Source of the DNA: CAYVTZ01 sp964454685
Lineage (GTDB): Bacteria > Bacillota > Clostridia > Christensenellales > Christensenellaceae
Direction of reading: 5' to 3'
Length of the DNA: 17,700 nt
Assembly (NCBI GenBank): GCA_964454685.1
Contig: CAYVTZ010000052.1
Coordinates: forward strand, 1 to 17,700
The stretch's first letter is position 1. Each line of letters starts with the position of its first letter. The notes beneath the pieces are model-generated. The model had not been told where the DNA came from and ran no database searches. It saw only the letters and a list, made by a program, of their open reading frames with translations. A program made the translations under genes and the position numbers. Positions 7,122 through 13,952 of this stretch are shown here, in pieces.

Positions 7122-7781
7122 CTAGCTCCACTCCTGCATTACTTCAAGATACTTTCGTTGAAGTTCCCGCTTTCTGCGATAATACTTGGTTTGAACGTAT
7201 GCCGGTACGCAGGCCGCCTCTTGGGCGACTTTCTCGTATGCGCCCGGTACTTCGCGGGGTTTTCTTTCTTCTGTGATGGCAAGTCGCAGAAGCTCTTTTG
7301 TGCCCGTGTCCAGTACACGATTGAGTCCGGGCGTAAGATCGTGCAGGATGCAATCGAATTCGTGCTGGCATAGAACGCGCGCGAGGGCATCGTCCTCAAC
7401 TCCGTATTGGTCAAGGATTGCGCTTGTTAGTGTCACAATCTTGATCTTGCTTTTGGGGTCTGCGCAGATCTTGGTACTCGCACGTATATACGTGGTAATC
7501 TCCCGGCCTATGACTTTGCAGGCGTAAGTCGAAAACGAGGCCTGTCTACCGGTGGTTTTCCCAACATGATTGTCGGGGGCGTAAGTTCGTGCGGCTTTAG
7601 TCAGACCGAGGTAACTGACACCCATCAGATCCTCATCATCAAGCAGGCTATGCTTTGCTTTTGATGTGTGCGAACCAATTAGAACACGGTACTTCTTTTT
7701 CATGACGTTCACCATCAGACGCGCTAAACCCAAATGCTCCTCGATTAAACAATCGGTTTCTTCTTTTCTTTCAGCCTTCAT
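7122..7781 (-). CDS. Sigma-70-family RNA polymerase sigma factor
   Basis: A 219-residue protein with region 2 of sigma-70 factors. LGLARLMVNVMKKKY (17-31) fits region 2.1, LDDEDLMGVSYLGLTKAARTYAP (47-69) fits region 2.2, and ASFSTYACKVIGREITTYIR (81-100) fits the DNA-melting and -10 recognition segment. The C-terminus (about 150-210) ends in a helix-turn-helix-like stretch, EKVAQEAACVPAYVQTKYYRRKREL, as expected for region 4. About 15 extra residues (32-46) lie between the first two region 2 motifs. The ATG at 7781 is chosen because AGAGGAG lies 9 bases upstream. It sits just upstream of the pilus genes on the same strand, so it may direct their transcription or that of the transfer genes; target promoters are not known. 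No anti-sigma gene is adjacent. Confidence 0.75.
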   Translation of the reverse strand: MKAERKEETDCLIEEHLGLARLMVNVMKKKYRVLIGSHTSKAKHSLLDDEDLMGVSYLGLTKAARTYAPDNHVGKTTGRQASFSTYACKVIGREITTYIRASTKICADPKSKIKIVTLTSAILDQYGVEDDALARVLCQHEFDCILHDLTPGLNRVLDTGTKELLRLAITEERKPREVPGAYEKVAQEAACVPAYVQTKYYRRKRELQRKYLEVMQEWS

Positions 7782-7882
7782 TTTGTTCTTCTCCTCTCTT
7801 TTTAAAAGTTGTTTAAAACACCGCAAGTTAAAATCGCGCAGAAACAAACACGGCCAAACGAAACCAAATAAATAGTTTTTGG

Positions 7883-8068
7883 CTAAATTACAAAAAACTT
7901 GGATAAAATACTTAACTTTGCGCGTATGTATTGCGCCAAAATCTGACTTGACGAATATGCTGTTTCGCCGGAATTTCTTACTTGCTTCTTATATCTTAGA
8001 TGTATAAGACGCGGAATTTCAAATTTTATTCTCTCGTAGGTAGCATCTTCCGTTGAGAGTTGTGGCAA
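7883..8068 (-). CDS. Possible 61-residue small protein
   Basis: An open frame starting at TTG, directly after the S1 gene. AAGGAG lies right after the S1 stop codon, but only about 3 bases before this TTG, shorter than usual. The product is basic and mixed helical (it contains KFEIPRLIHLRYKKQVR) and matches no family I recognise. It fills most of the 294-base gap between the S1 gene and the sigma factor, which otherwise shows no clear promoter or terminator. It could equally be a chance frame, with the ribosome site a remnant. Confidence 0.28.
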   Translation of the reverse strand: MPQLSTEDATYERIKFEIPRLIHLRYKKQVRNSGETAYSSSQILAQYIRAKLSILSKFFVI

Positions 8069-8075
8069 GCGCTCC

Positions 8076-9401
8076 TTAGAGCCTCGCCGGTGTCACATAC
8101 GTGATTCGCCCAAATAATCTGCAATTCTTAACGTCTTGAGCAGTGATGCGCAGTGTGACGCGACAACCTTGCACCGGGCGCATATTGAATGTTGGCATGG
8201 GACAAAGGCAGTCAATCCCACCGAGGGAAACATACACGCCGTTTGGCGCGACCAAAGATACTTCACCGCTGTATACTGAATCGAGCTTATAGCTCTGGAC
8301 TGTCTCAATGCTGGGCTTTTCACGTACCTCTTTCACGGAAAACTCAGCTTTCACATCGCCGTTTTCGTCACGCTCAATACTCGTGATTTTCACCGGGATG
8401 CGATCGCCTTGGACAAATACCATTGTAGGATCACCGATCCGCTGATAACTTAAGTTTCGCACCGGAACAAATCCTTCAACGCCATAAACCTCGACGATAA
8501 TTCCGGCTCTTTGTACTGCCACTACTCGTGCCTCTACTGTAACGCCGCTTTGGAGACGGTACGCGTTGGTCAGCGTTCCGCTTTCGTCGCGTTTGCGCAA
8601 GTGCCAATATTTGCGCATCTTGATAGCCATGGCACGTACTCTGCTTGCAATAATGATATTCTGTTGCAGCATTTCCGACGTCGCTTTGGTGACAATAAAG
8701 TCAAACTCGCTCCCGAGGCGGGTGTTCATCATGCGCTTTTCGTTGTCTAACGCACTTAGACTTGGGATGTGATAGGCTTCCGCGAACTCGGATGCCGGTA
8801 TAATGACCTTAAGACACCCATAATGCGCAACACCCACTAGCATACTGCCCTGTGTTTCGACGCCGCACAGCGTTGCTTTTAGCATGCGCCGCGAACGTGC
8901 TGCCTGAATGACATCTCTAATACACGCTGCACGTTTCTCCGATTCGGTTTCAAATCCAAGTTCTCCATCTATCGAATAGATGCGATCGGATTTTTCTTCC
9001 TCTTCTTTGGGTTCTTGGTCAGGCTTGCGCTTTAGCTTTTTTACTTTTTGCTCTTTTACGGCAACGGCTTCCCGCTCCGACGAGTCGCTGTCCGCTTCTA
9101 CGGGTGTAGGCGTATCGGCGGGGTCGTCCATGTGCGCGAAGTCCTCCGGCTGTTCGGAATCGTTTTCGGATTCCGGCGGTTGTACCAACTCCCGAATTTC
9201 ATGGCCGTCTTCGTCCGTGACCGCTTCCGTCTGCGCAACGATTTCCTCATCTGCGGCGGTGTCGCTGTCGCTGTCTGCGTTTATTGTTGCGGCATCTTCG
9301 GCGGCAGTGGTTTCGCTGACGTCTGCGTTCGGTAGCACTGTCACGTTCGCGTTCGGCATCATTGTCAGGGTATCTTCTTCGATCTGTTTTTTTCTAGGCA
9401 T
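8076..9401 (-). CDS. S1-domain RNA-binding protein with acidic N-terminus
   Basis: A 441-residue protein in two parts. Residues 1-140 are low-complexity and strongly acidic (many D, E, T, A, P), with a short basic patch at 115-128, and are probably disordered. The rest holds S1-like beta-barrel repeats: a divergent one at about 174-252, a clear one at about 286-357 (VEARVVAVQRAGIIVEVYGVEGFVPV, split over 289-314), and a third at about 375-435. S1 domains bind single-stranded RNA or DNA, as in ribosomal protein S1. Role here is unknown; options are mRNA handling for the element or binding transferred single-stranded DNA. AAAGGAG lies 7 bases before the ATG. It follows the VirD4 gene after a 102-base AT-rich gap, so it may have its own promoter. 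Confidence 0.78.
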   Translation of the reverse strand: MPRKKQIEEDTLTMMPNANVTVLPNADVSETTAAEDAATINADSDSDTAADEEIVAQTEAVTDEDGHEIRELVQPPESENDSEQPEDFAHMDDPADTPTPVEADSDSSEREAVAVKEQKVKKLKRKPDQEPKEEEEKSDRIYSIDGELGFETESEKRAACIRDVIQAARSRRMLKATLCGVETQGSMLVGVAHYGCLKVIIPASEFAEAYHIPSLSALDNEKRMMNTRLGSEFDFIVTKATSEMLQQNIIIASRVRAMAIKMRKYWHLRKRDESGTLTNAYRLQSGVTVEARVVAVQRAGIIVEVYGVEGFVPVRNLSYQRIGDPTMVFVQGDRIPVKITSIERDENGDVKAEFSVKEVREKPSIETVQSYKLDSVYSGEVSLVAPNGVYVSLGGIDCLCPMPTFNMRPVQGCRVTLRITAQDVKNCRLFGRITYVTPARL

Positions 9402-9485
9402 TTCTGGTCTCCTTTCGTTAGTTCCAAATTTTTAACCCTCTAATATATAACATAGGCAGAACTTCGTATTTTTTGTTCTTTTTGC

Positions 9486-9505
9486 AAAAAATATTTTTAT
9501 TTTTT
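9486..9505 (-). other. AT-only stem-loop at the end of the VirD4 gene
   Basis: AAAAAATA (9486-9493) pairs with TATTTTTT (9498-9505), overlapping the VirD4 stop codon. It is composed only of A and T, so thermodynamically weak. It might slow transcription before the S1 gene but is not a convincing terminator. The rest of the gap to 9401 is AT-rich with no clear promoter. Confidence 0.25.
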
Positions 9506-11396
9506 AAAATTTGTCGCCGCTGGAGCGTTTGAACATTTCAAAAACTGTATCCTCTGCTTTTTTATTTTCGCTAACCACTTCTTTTCTTTCAATCACATTC
9601 TCTGTCTTGGCATTAACATTTATTATCTTTTTTTGCATTTCGCAAGCTCCAGAGGGATTTTTCGTCGAGGATTCTTGCATTCTGCGCCATCTCGGGATGT
9701 GGGTTTGCGCACTCGCTTTTTTAAACAACTTGGATTCGGGGTGGTTTTTGTAAAAGTACTTGTCGCATTTTAATCCTTTTTGACCTCTTATGATGATGAT
9801 TGCTTTGCGGCTGTCAAGGCGCTGCACCTCGTCACATGTCATCACCCTACGCTTACCTATGGAATGCGTTTCTTTGTAGTCATCAATTAACTGTACTGGA
9901 GACACCGTTCCTTTTGTGACTGATTGCGAGGAAACTCGAACTGTCATCTCCCCTAAACGTTTTGATATAAACTCGCCAGTGAGTTCGTCACTACAACCCA
10001 AAAATAACTGGGTATCGCACCCGCCAATGATCTCTTGCCAAACGTCAAACGGATATCTGTTTTTTAGTTGTGACAGCGCCTGAAACACTAGCGCTACACT
10101 CAACCCGCGAGAGCGTATCGTTGATAACTTCTTCTGAAAGTCCGGTATCTGCCCGATATTGGGAAACTCATCAAGCAGAAAGTTCACTGGCACGGCTGTC
10201 CTCGCATCTGGCTGCGCATCAGCGTAATGCACCAGTTTGATGAAAAGAAAACTGAAAAAGAGAGACGAGAGAAAGTTCATCGTGCTGTCCTGATCGCTTG
10301 TAATCACAAAGTATGCACACTTTCTCTTTCCCGGCAACGTCAGGTCGATTTCAGGGTATGACGTAATGTCACGAATCACCTTGTTCTGGAAAACCTGTAA
10401 GCGCGTTCCGAAACCGGAGATTACACTTGCCTTAATATTGTCAGTTCCCTGCGCAAACAGATTGTACGGTTGCTTTGCAGGATGGTCGTCAGAGAGCATG
10501 CTGAACATCGCGTCCAGTGCCATAGCATTTCCAGAAACGATTCGGTTGTAGACTTCTCCCATTGTTTTCTGCTCCGGCAGTAAGTGCTGATCCATCTGCA
10601 CAAGCAACGCCAATGCTTTTAACAGATTCATTTCCCCGTTTTCGAAGAACGGGTCGCTGCTGCGCTTTCCCTCAGAGGTATTGGCTATTACGACACTAGC
10701 AAATATCTGTGCCATGATTGGGTCTTCACCAATTTCAGCAAGGCAGTTCCACGAATCGCTGTTTTCAAAGTCAATCAGGTTAAAAACTCGCACAATATAG
10801 CCTTTGTCGTGCAGATACCTCGCTGTCATGCTGAACAGCTCCGCCTTCGGGTCAGTCATAATCAGAGATTCCCCTGCTTTCACACTTTGCATGATGTAAT
10901 TGAAAGAGAAACACGCGGACTTGCCGGAGCCGGTTGCGCCGTATACCGCCATGTGCCGATTCAGCGGCGCTCTCCCTGGTTCAGGTTCCCGCACAATCGT
11001 GCTCAGCACTTTCCCATCTTTTTCACCAAGTATCTTTCCCTCTGCTTTCTCGACAGTGCCTTCGTCTACAACTTCTGGGATTTCTTCATCAGGCATGAAC
11101 CCGGAAGTGCCATAAGTTCCTAAATCACTTTGTGCAAAGTTTCGCTCATCTGTCATTTTTACTCTGAACTTCTGGTCTTTGTATCGGGACACGATGATTG
11201 CTATGACGCCTACCCCGAACAGCAATGTGTACAGCAGCCCGTCCTTGAGGGCGTATCCGGTATTGCTCACCGGTGACAAAATCAAGCCTTTGCCGCCCAA
11301 CAGTTGCCCGAGTAAGCCGGAGATGTAGAGAAAGGCCAGTAGCCCCACTACAATGAGGATCAGTTGCTTCGTTGTTATTTTCTTCTTCTTTTCCAA
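9504..11396 (-). CDS. VirD4/TraG-family type IV coupling ATPase
   Basis: A 630-residue coupling protein. Two membrane helices lie at about 11-31 and 53-70, followed by the cytoplasmic ATPase. Walker A is GATGSGKS (153-160), the Walker B segment is FLLDEFPNIG (406-415), and TDPKAELF (181-188) and the Q-containing sensor region VFQALSQLKNRYP (437-449) are typical of TraG/VirD4. The C-terminal tail (about 570-630) is charged and may bind substrates. It should form a membrane hexamer that brings the relaxase-DNA complex to the secretion machine. The start is TTG at 11396; AAGGAG lies about 13 bases upstream, longer than ideal. It overlaps the upstream winged-helix gene by 22 bases, indicating coupled translation. 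Function is confident; the start is less so. Confidence 0.93.
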   Translation of the reverse strand: MEKKKKITTKQLILIVVGLLAFLYISGLLGQLLGGKGLILSPVSNTGYALKDGLLYTLLFGVGVIAIIVSRYKDQKFRVKMTDERNFAQSDLGTYGTSGFMPDEEIPEVVDEGTVEKAEGKILGEKDGKVLSTIVREPEPGRAPLNRHMAVYGATGSGKSACFSFNYIMQSVKAGESLIMTDPKAELFSMTARYLHDKGYIVRVFNLIDFENSDSWNCLAEIGEDPIMAQIFASVVIANTSEGKRSSDPFFENGEMNLLKALALLVQMDQHLLPEQKTMGEVYNRIVSGNAMALDAMFSMLSDDHPAKQPYNLFAQGTDNIKASVISGFGTRLQVFQNKVIRDITSYPEIDLTLPGKRKCAYFVITSDQDSTMNFLSSLFFSFLFIKLVHYADAQPDARTAVPVNFLLDEFPNIGQIPDFQKKLSTIRSRGLSVALVFQALSQLKNRYPFDVWQEIIGGCDTQLFLGCSDELTGEFISKRLGEMTVRVSSQSVTKGTVSPVQLIDDYKETHSIGKRRVMTCDEVQRLDSRKAIIIIRGQKGLKCDKYFYKNHPESKLFKKASAQTHIPRWRRMQESSTKNPSGACEMQKKIINVNAKTENVIERKEVVSENKKAEDTVFEMFKRSSGDKF

Positions 11397-12445
11397 GTTT
11401 CTTCTATTACTCCTTCCTGTTCTGCCGCTCGGATCTCGATGTCCGTTTCAGCAAGAAATTTTTTGATGTGTTCAACTTGCCATGAGTAGGTGTACACGAT
11501 GTATTTCTTTTGCGGTGCAAGCATACTCATTTTTTTCAGCTTCGCAAGCTTATTGAGGTCAGCGTCCAGCGCAACCAAGTGGTGCTCGGTTCCCGATATG
11601 TAGTCAAAGAACCCGTCTTCCGGATCCGGGAAAAGGATCCGCGTTGTCATGTTGTCCCCTTGCAGAATTTCTTCCAACAGGTGCATGCCGTTTTGCGTCA
11701 AAGGGATAAAATGCGTTTTTTCATAGATGCCGTTGTACCCGATTTGCTTTCTGCTGCGTCCCGTTTGCAAGCATAATTCAAGGTCACTCGCTTCGCGCCC
11801 CGTGATGATGGCGTGGATTTGTTTTACCGACGGCGCGTGAACTGAGCAGAACTGCTTCGCGCATAATTTTATTTTTTCTTCTCCGCGCGCAGCCCATATG
11901 TTGCTTTCTTTGGAGACGTAGTACATGACGTAAGCCTCGCTTCCGTTTAGCAGAATTCCACGCATCCTTGAACTTGCGCTTTTGCCAATCGGTAGATCCC
12001 TTTTGAACATCGACATACTGAAAAACATTCTTTTTTCAGTTCCCTTATATGAGGGATTCTCATTGGCGGGTATCGGGATGTTCATGCGCATCATCATCGC
12101 CGCAATTTCGGAAACTTCTGTTCTTCTCGCGCTGGTTTCACTGTTAGGATATCTAAAGTTAGAGGTTGCGTTTCTAACTTGTTCGTACATGTTAGCGTCG
12201 ATTGCTTGAAGCACCTTTGTGAATTTCTTTGTGAAACGCATTATGTTTATACCACGGATAATAGGCACACGTTTTTTCCCTTCGCTTGTTTCAAAAACGC
12301 GCTCACCCCGCATGCGGTTAAGGATGACAGGCAAGGAGGATGAGGGTATGTCCAGTAAAATCTCTGCCGCGTGTCTGGATATTTCGCCGGAAACTGTGAG
12401 TAATTTTATCAGCTTGTTGATGCTGGTGTCTTGGTTCAGTTGCAT
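11375..12445 (-). CDS. Winged-helix protein, replication-relaxation-like
   Basis: A 356-residue protein. Residues 5-65 look like a winged helix-turn-helix (SGEISRHAAEILLDIPSSSL as the helical part, then the wing up to KKRVPII). The remainder is a mixed alpha/beta region with IKLCAKQFCSVHAPSVKQIH (190-209) and a C-terminal strand KKYIVYTYSW. Layout and place beside VirD4 resemble replication-relaxation family proteins of Gram-positive mobile elements, but I cannot confirm this without a profile search. It may act in DNA processing near the origin of transfer or as a regulator. AAAGGAG lies 4 bases before the ATG. It follows the 270-base spacer and may begin a separate transcript that includes VirD4. 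Confidence 0.6.
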   Translation of the reverse strand: MQLNQDTSINKLIKLLTVSGEISRHAAEILLDIPSSSLPVILNRMRGERVFETSEGKKRVPIIRGINIMRFTKKFTKVLQAIDANMYEQVRNATSNFRYPNSETSARRTEVSEIAAMMMRMNIPIPANENPSYKGTEKRMFFSMSMFKRDLPIGKSASSRMRGILLNGSEAYVMYYVSKESNIWAARGEEKIKLCAKQFCSVHAPSVKQIHAIITGREASDLELCLQTGRSRKQIGYNGIYEKTHFIPLTQNGMHLLEEILQGDNMTTRILFPDPEDGFFDYISGTEHHLVALDADLNKLAKLKKMSMLAPQKKYIVYTYSWQVEHIKKFLAETDIEIRAAEQEGVIEETWKRRRK

Positions 12446-12731
12446 GTCACTCCTTTCCTTTTAAGAGAAGTTTTAAAGTGGTTGAGCGCTCTTTGTGCTG
12501 TAGCTGTAAAGCACGGCTTTTGCACGAGAAGGGTGTTAATCTCTTTTGGTTTTCCGGCGCTGGCTTTTGGTGAGTTCGACTGGCTGTTTTTGGGCGTTTT
12601 GCTATTGCTGTAAACCCTGGCCGTGCAGTTTTTGGTATATTCCCATCGCCGAAACGCTTTTAAAATGCGTTTTTCAAGCCACTTGACAGGTGTTAATGAA
12701 AATTTCGGTTTTTTTTCATTCCATTAACACC
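12446..12731 (-). other. Spacer with bulged long hairpin at the end of the 222-residue gene
   Basis: The gap from 12446 to 12715 is the largest inside the transfer block and carries no gene I can support. At its upstream edge GGTGTTA plus ATGAAAA (12689-12702) pairs with TTTTCAT plus TAACACC (12713-12719 and 12725-12731), with a 5-base bulge. This hairpin covers the stop codon of the 222-residue gene. Next to it are TCAAG/CTTGA (12674-12686) and AAACGC/GCGTTT (about 12653-12673). No T-run follows on the transcribed strand. The region may hold a processing site or a promoter for the winged-helix/VirD4 pair. Confidence 0.4.
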
Positions 12732-13384
12732 CAAAATTCAGGAAAATAGCTTCGCGGAATGACGTATACATCAGTAGCATTTTTATCTCCGCGACAGTAG
12801 CTTGAATAGAATTTCATGTAGAGCGGCGAGTCGTCTTTCAGGCAAAAACTAGAGATGGCATTGATCACCGGAGAGTACTCCATGTTATCAAAATCCCGCA
12901 TCTTCCAATCAGGCAATTCAAAGGAATATACGCTTTGGAAATACATAACAAAATCGTTGTATTCCCCACAGTCAATACCTGAATTATTTAATGCTTCCAG
13001 CACTGCGTCAAAGATGTAACCGTAGTGAATTCCTTTCTTCGAATGCGGCAAAAGCATGTCCATCGAAAGATGCAGAACTCCTTGTTCAAGCATTTCAACC
13101 CCAAGAATCAGCGGGTGATTTGGCAGCTCCTGTACACTCTGATTCTCACCAAGCCTGAACCTTGCCATCTGATTTCTAATGGTACGCAGTACCTTCCATA
13201 AAGAGTTTTGATACTCCTGCAATCGCTCTTCGCCGTCATTTCCTGCCATGATTTCGTTGATGCATTTTCCCCCAATTCGTGCAACTTCATCTATCGAGTG
13301 TACAAGCATCGGCAGAAATTGCATCTTCTTTTTTAGTGTTTTTCTTGTCGTATTCTGTGGCTTGTGCGATTCAAGTTTAATCAA
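12716..13384 (-). CDS. Unrecognised 222-residue protein of the transfer operon
   Basis: I do not recognise a family. The protein is soluble with no membrane segment. A basic N-terminus (TRKTLKKK, 13-20) leads into a helical region (about 22-75), followed by a region rich in aromatic residues (YFQSVYSFELPDW, about 147-159) and a C-terminal end with SSYCRGDKNATDVYVIPRSYF. The start is TTG at 13384, well supported: GGAGG lies 9 bases upstream inside the end of the preceding gene, with an 8-base overlap. A shorter form from ATG at 13324 has no good ribosome site. Tight coupling to the DUF5697-like gene and VirB4 points to a role in transfer or its control. Confidence 0.7.
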   Translation of the reverse strand: MIKLESHKPQNTTRKTLKKKMQFLPMLVHSIDEVARIGGKCINEIMAGNDGEERLQEYQNSLWKVLRTIRNQMARFRLGENQSVQELPNHPLILGVEMLEQGVLHLSMDMLLPHSKKGIHYGYIFDAVLEALNNSGIDCGEYNDFVMYFQSVYSFELPDWKMRDFDNMEYSPVINAISSFCLKDDSPLYMKFYSSYCRGDKNATDVYVIPRSYFPEFWVLME

Positions 13385-13952
13385 TCGTTTTTACCTCCGG
13401 CTCAAATAATTCCACCTTGTTGTTTTCACCGATAATGGCAAAAGCAACTTTGTTGACGATGCCATGCGCCTGATACCGCTCATAAATCCTCTTTGCCGCA
13501 TCCATTCCCGATGTCACAATGATATGCTTCACGTACTTCAATTCATTGGATTTTTTCAGCATCGCTACGTATGCAATGTTCACTTCGTCGATAACAGCAA
13601 TCTCATACTCCTGATCGTTCTTGATAAAAAATATTTGAGAGATACTACTGTAAGCAGGCATGTTGGAGTCAGGCCGAATTTTATATGGTCCCTTCATACA
13701 CTCCAAAAAAACCCAGAATGCCCGAATCATCTTATCATCTGGCTTTGAGAACCGATCCAGCGCCACATACACACCATCACGAATCACCAGCCTTTTTGCA
13801 GTTAGATCGGAAATAATTCTGTCATACCCTACTTCGCCGATGGAGTCTGCATAGACGCGCAACTGCTCCTCTCGCAATGGCCCATAACTCGCTAAGCATT
13901 CCAAGATCATTTTGTCATCTTCCCTCAAACGGATGTGTCCAATCATATTCAT
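13377..13952 (-). CDS. Winged-helix protein resembling DUF5697
   Basis: A 191-residue protein. Residues 12-68 read as a winged helix-turn-helix (MILECLASYGPLREEQLRVY, then a wing RLVIRDGVYVAL). The C-terminal half (about 100-185) alternates strands and helices: EYEIAVIDEVNIAYVA, YVKHIIVTSGMDAAKRIYERY, KVAFAIIGENN. This resembles DUF5697 proteins, which I recall near VirB4 in Bacillota mobile elements; the match is from memory. It shares its general layout, on a smaller scale, with the winged-helix protein beside VirD4. The ATG has AAGGAG 8 bases upstream and overlaps the VirB4 stop codon as ATGA, a classic coupling arrangement. The role is unknown; DNA binding is likely. Confidence 0.65.
   Translation of the reverse strand: MNMIGHIRLREDDKMILECLASYGPLREEQLRVYADSIGEVGYDRIISDLTAKRLVIRDGVYVALDRFSKPDDKMIRAFWVFLECMKGPYKIRPDSNMPAYSSISQIFFIKNDQEYEIAVIDEVNIAYVAMLKKSNELKYVKHIIVTSGMDAAKRIYERYQAHGIVNKVAFAIIGENNKVELFEPEVKTID

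Noticed and set aside
8980..9435. Plus-strand 151-codon open frame, serine-rich
   Set aside because: It is antisense to the acidic low-complexity part of the S1 gene. GA-rich codons on one strand give serine-rich open frames on the other, and the frame lacks a convincing ribosome site.
12431..12613. Plus-strand 60-codon hydrophobic frame in the 270-base spacer
   Set aside because: It is not antisense to most of a gene, but has no good ribosome site or promoter and starts inside the winged-helix gene; a chance frame is more likely.
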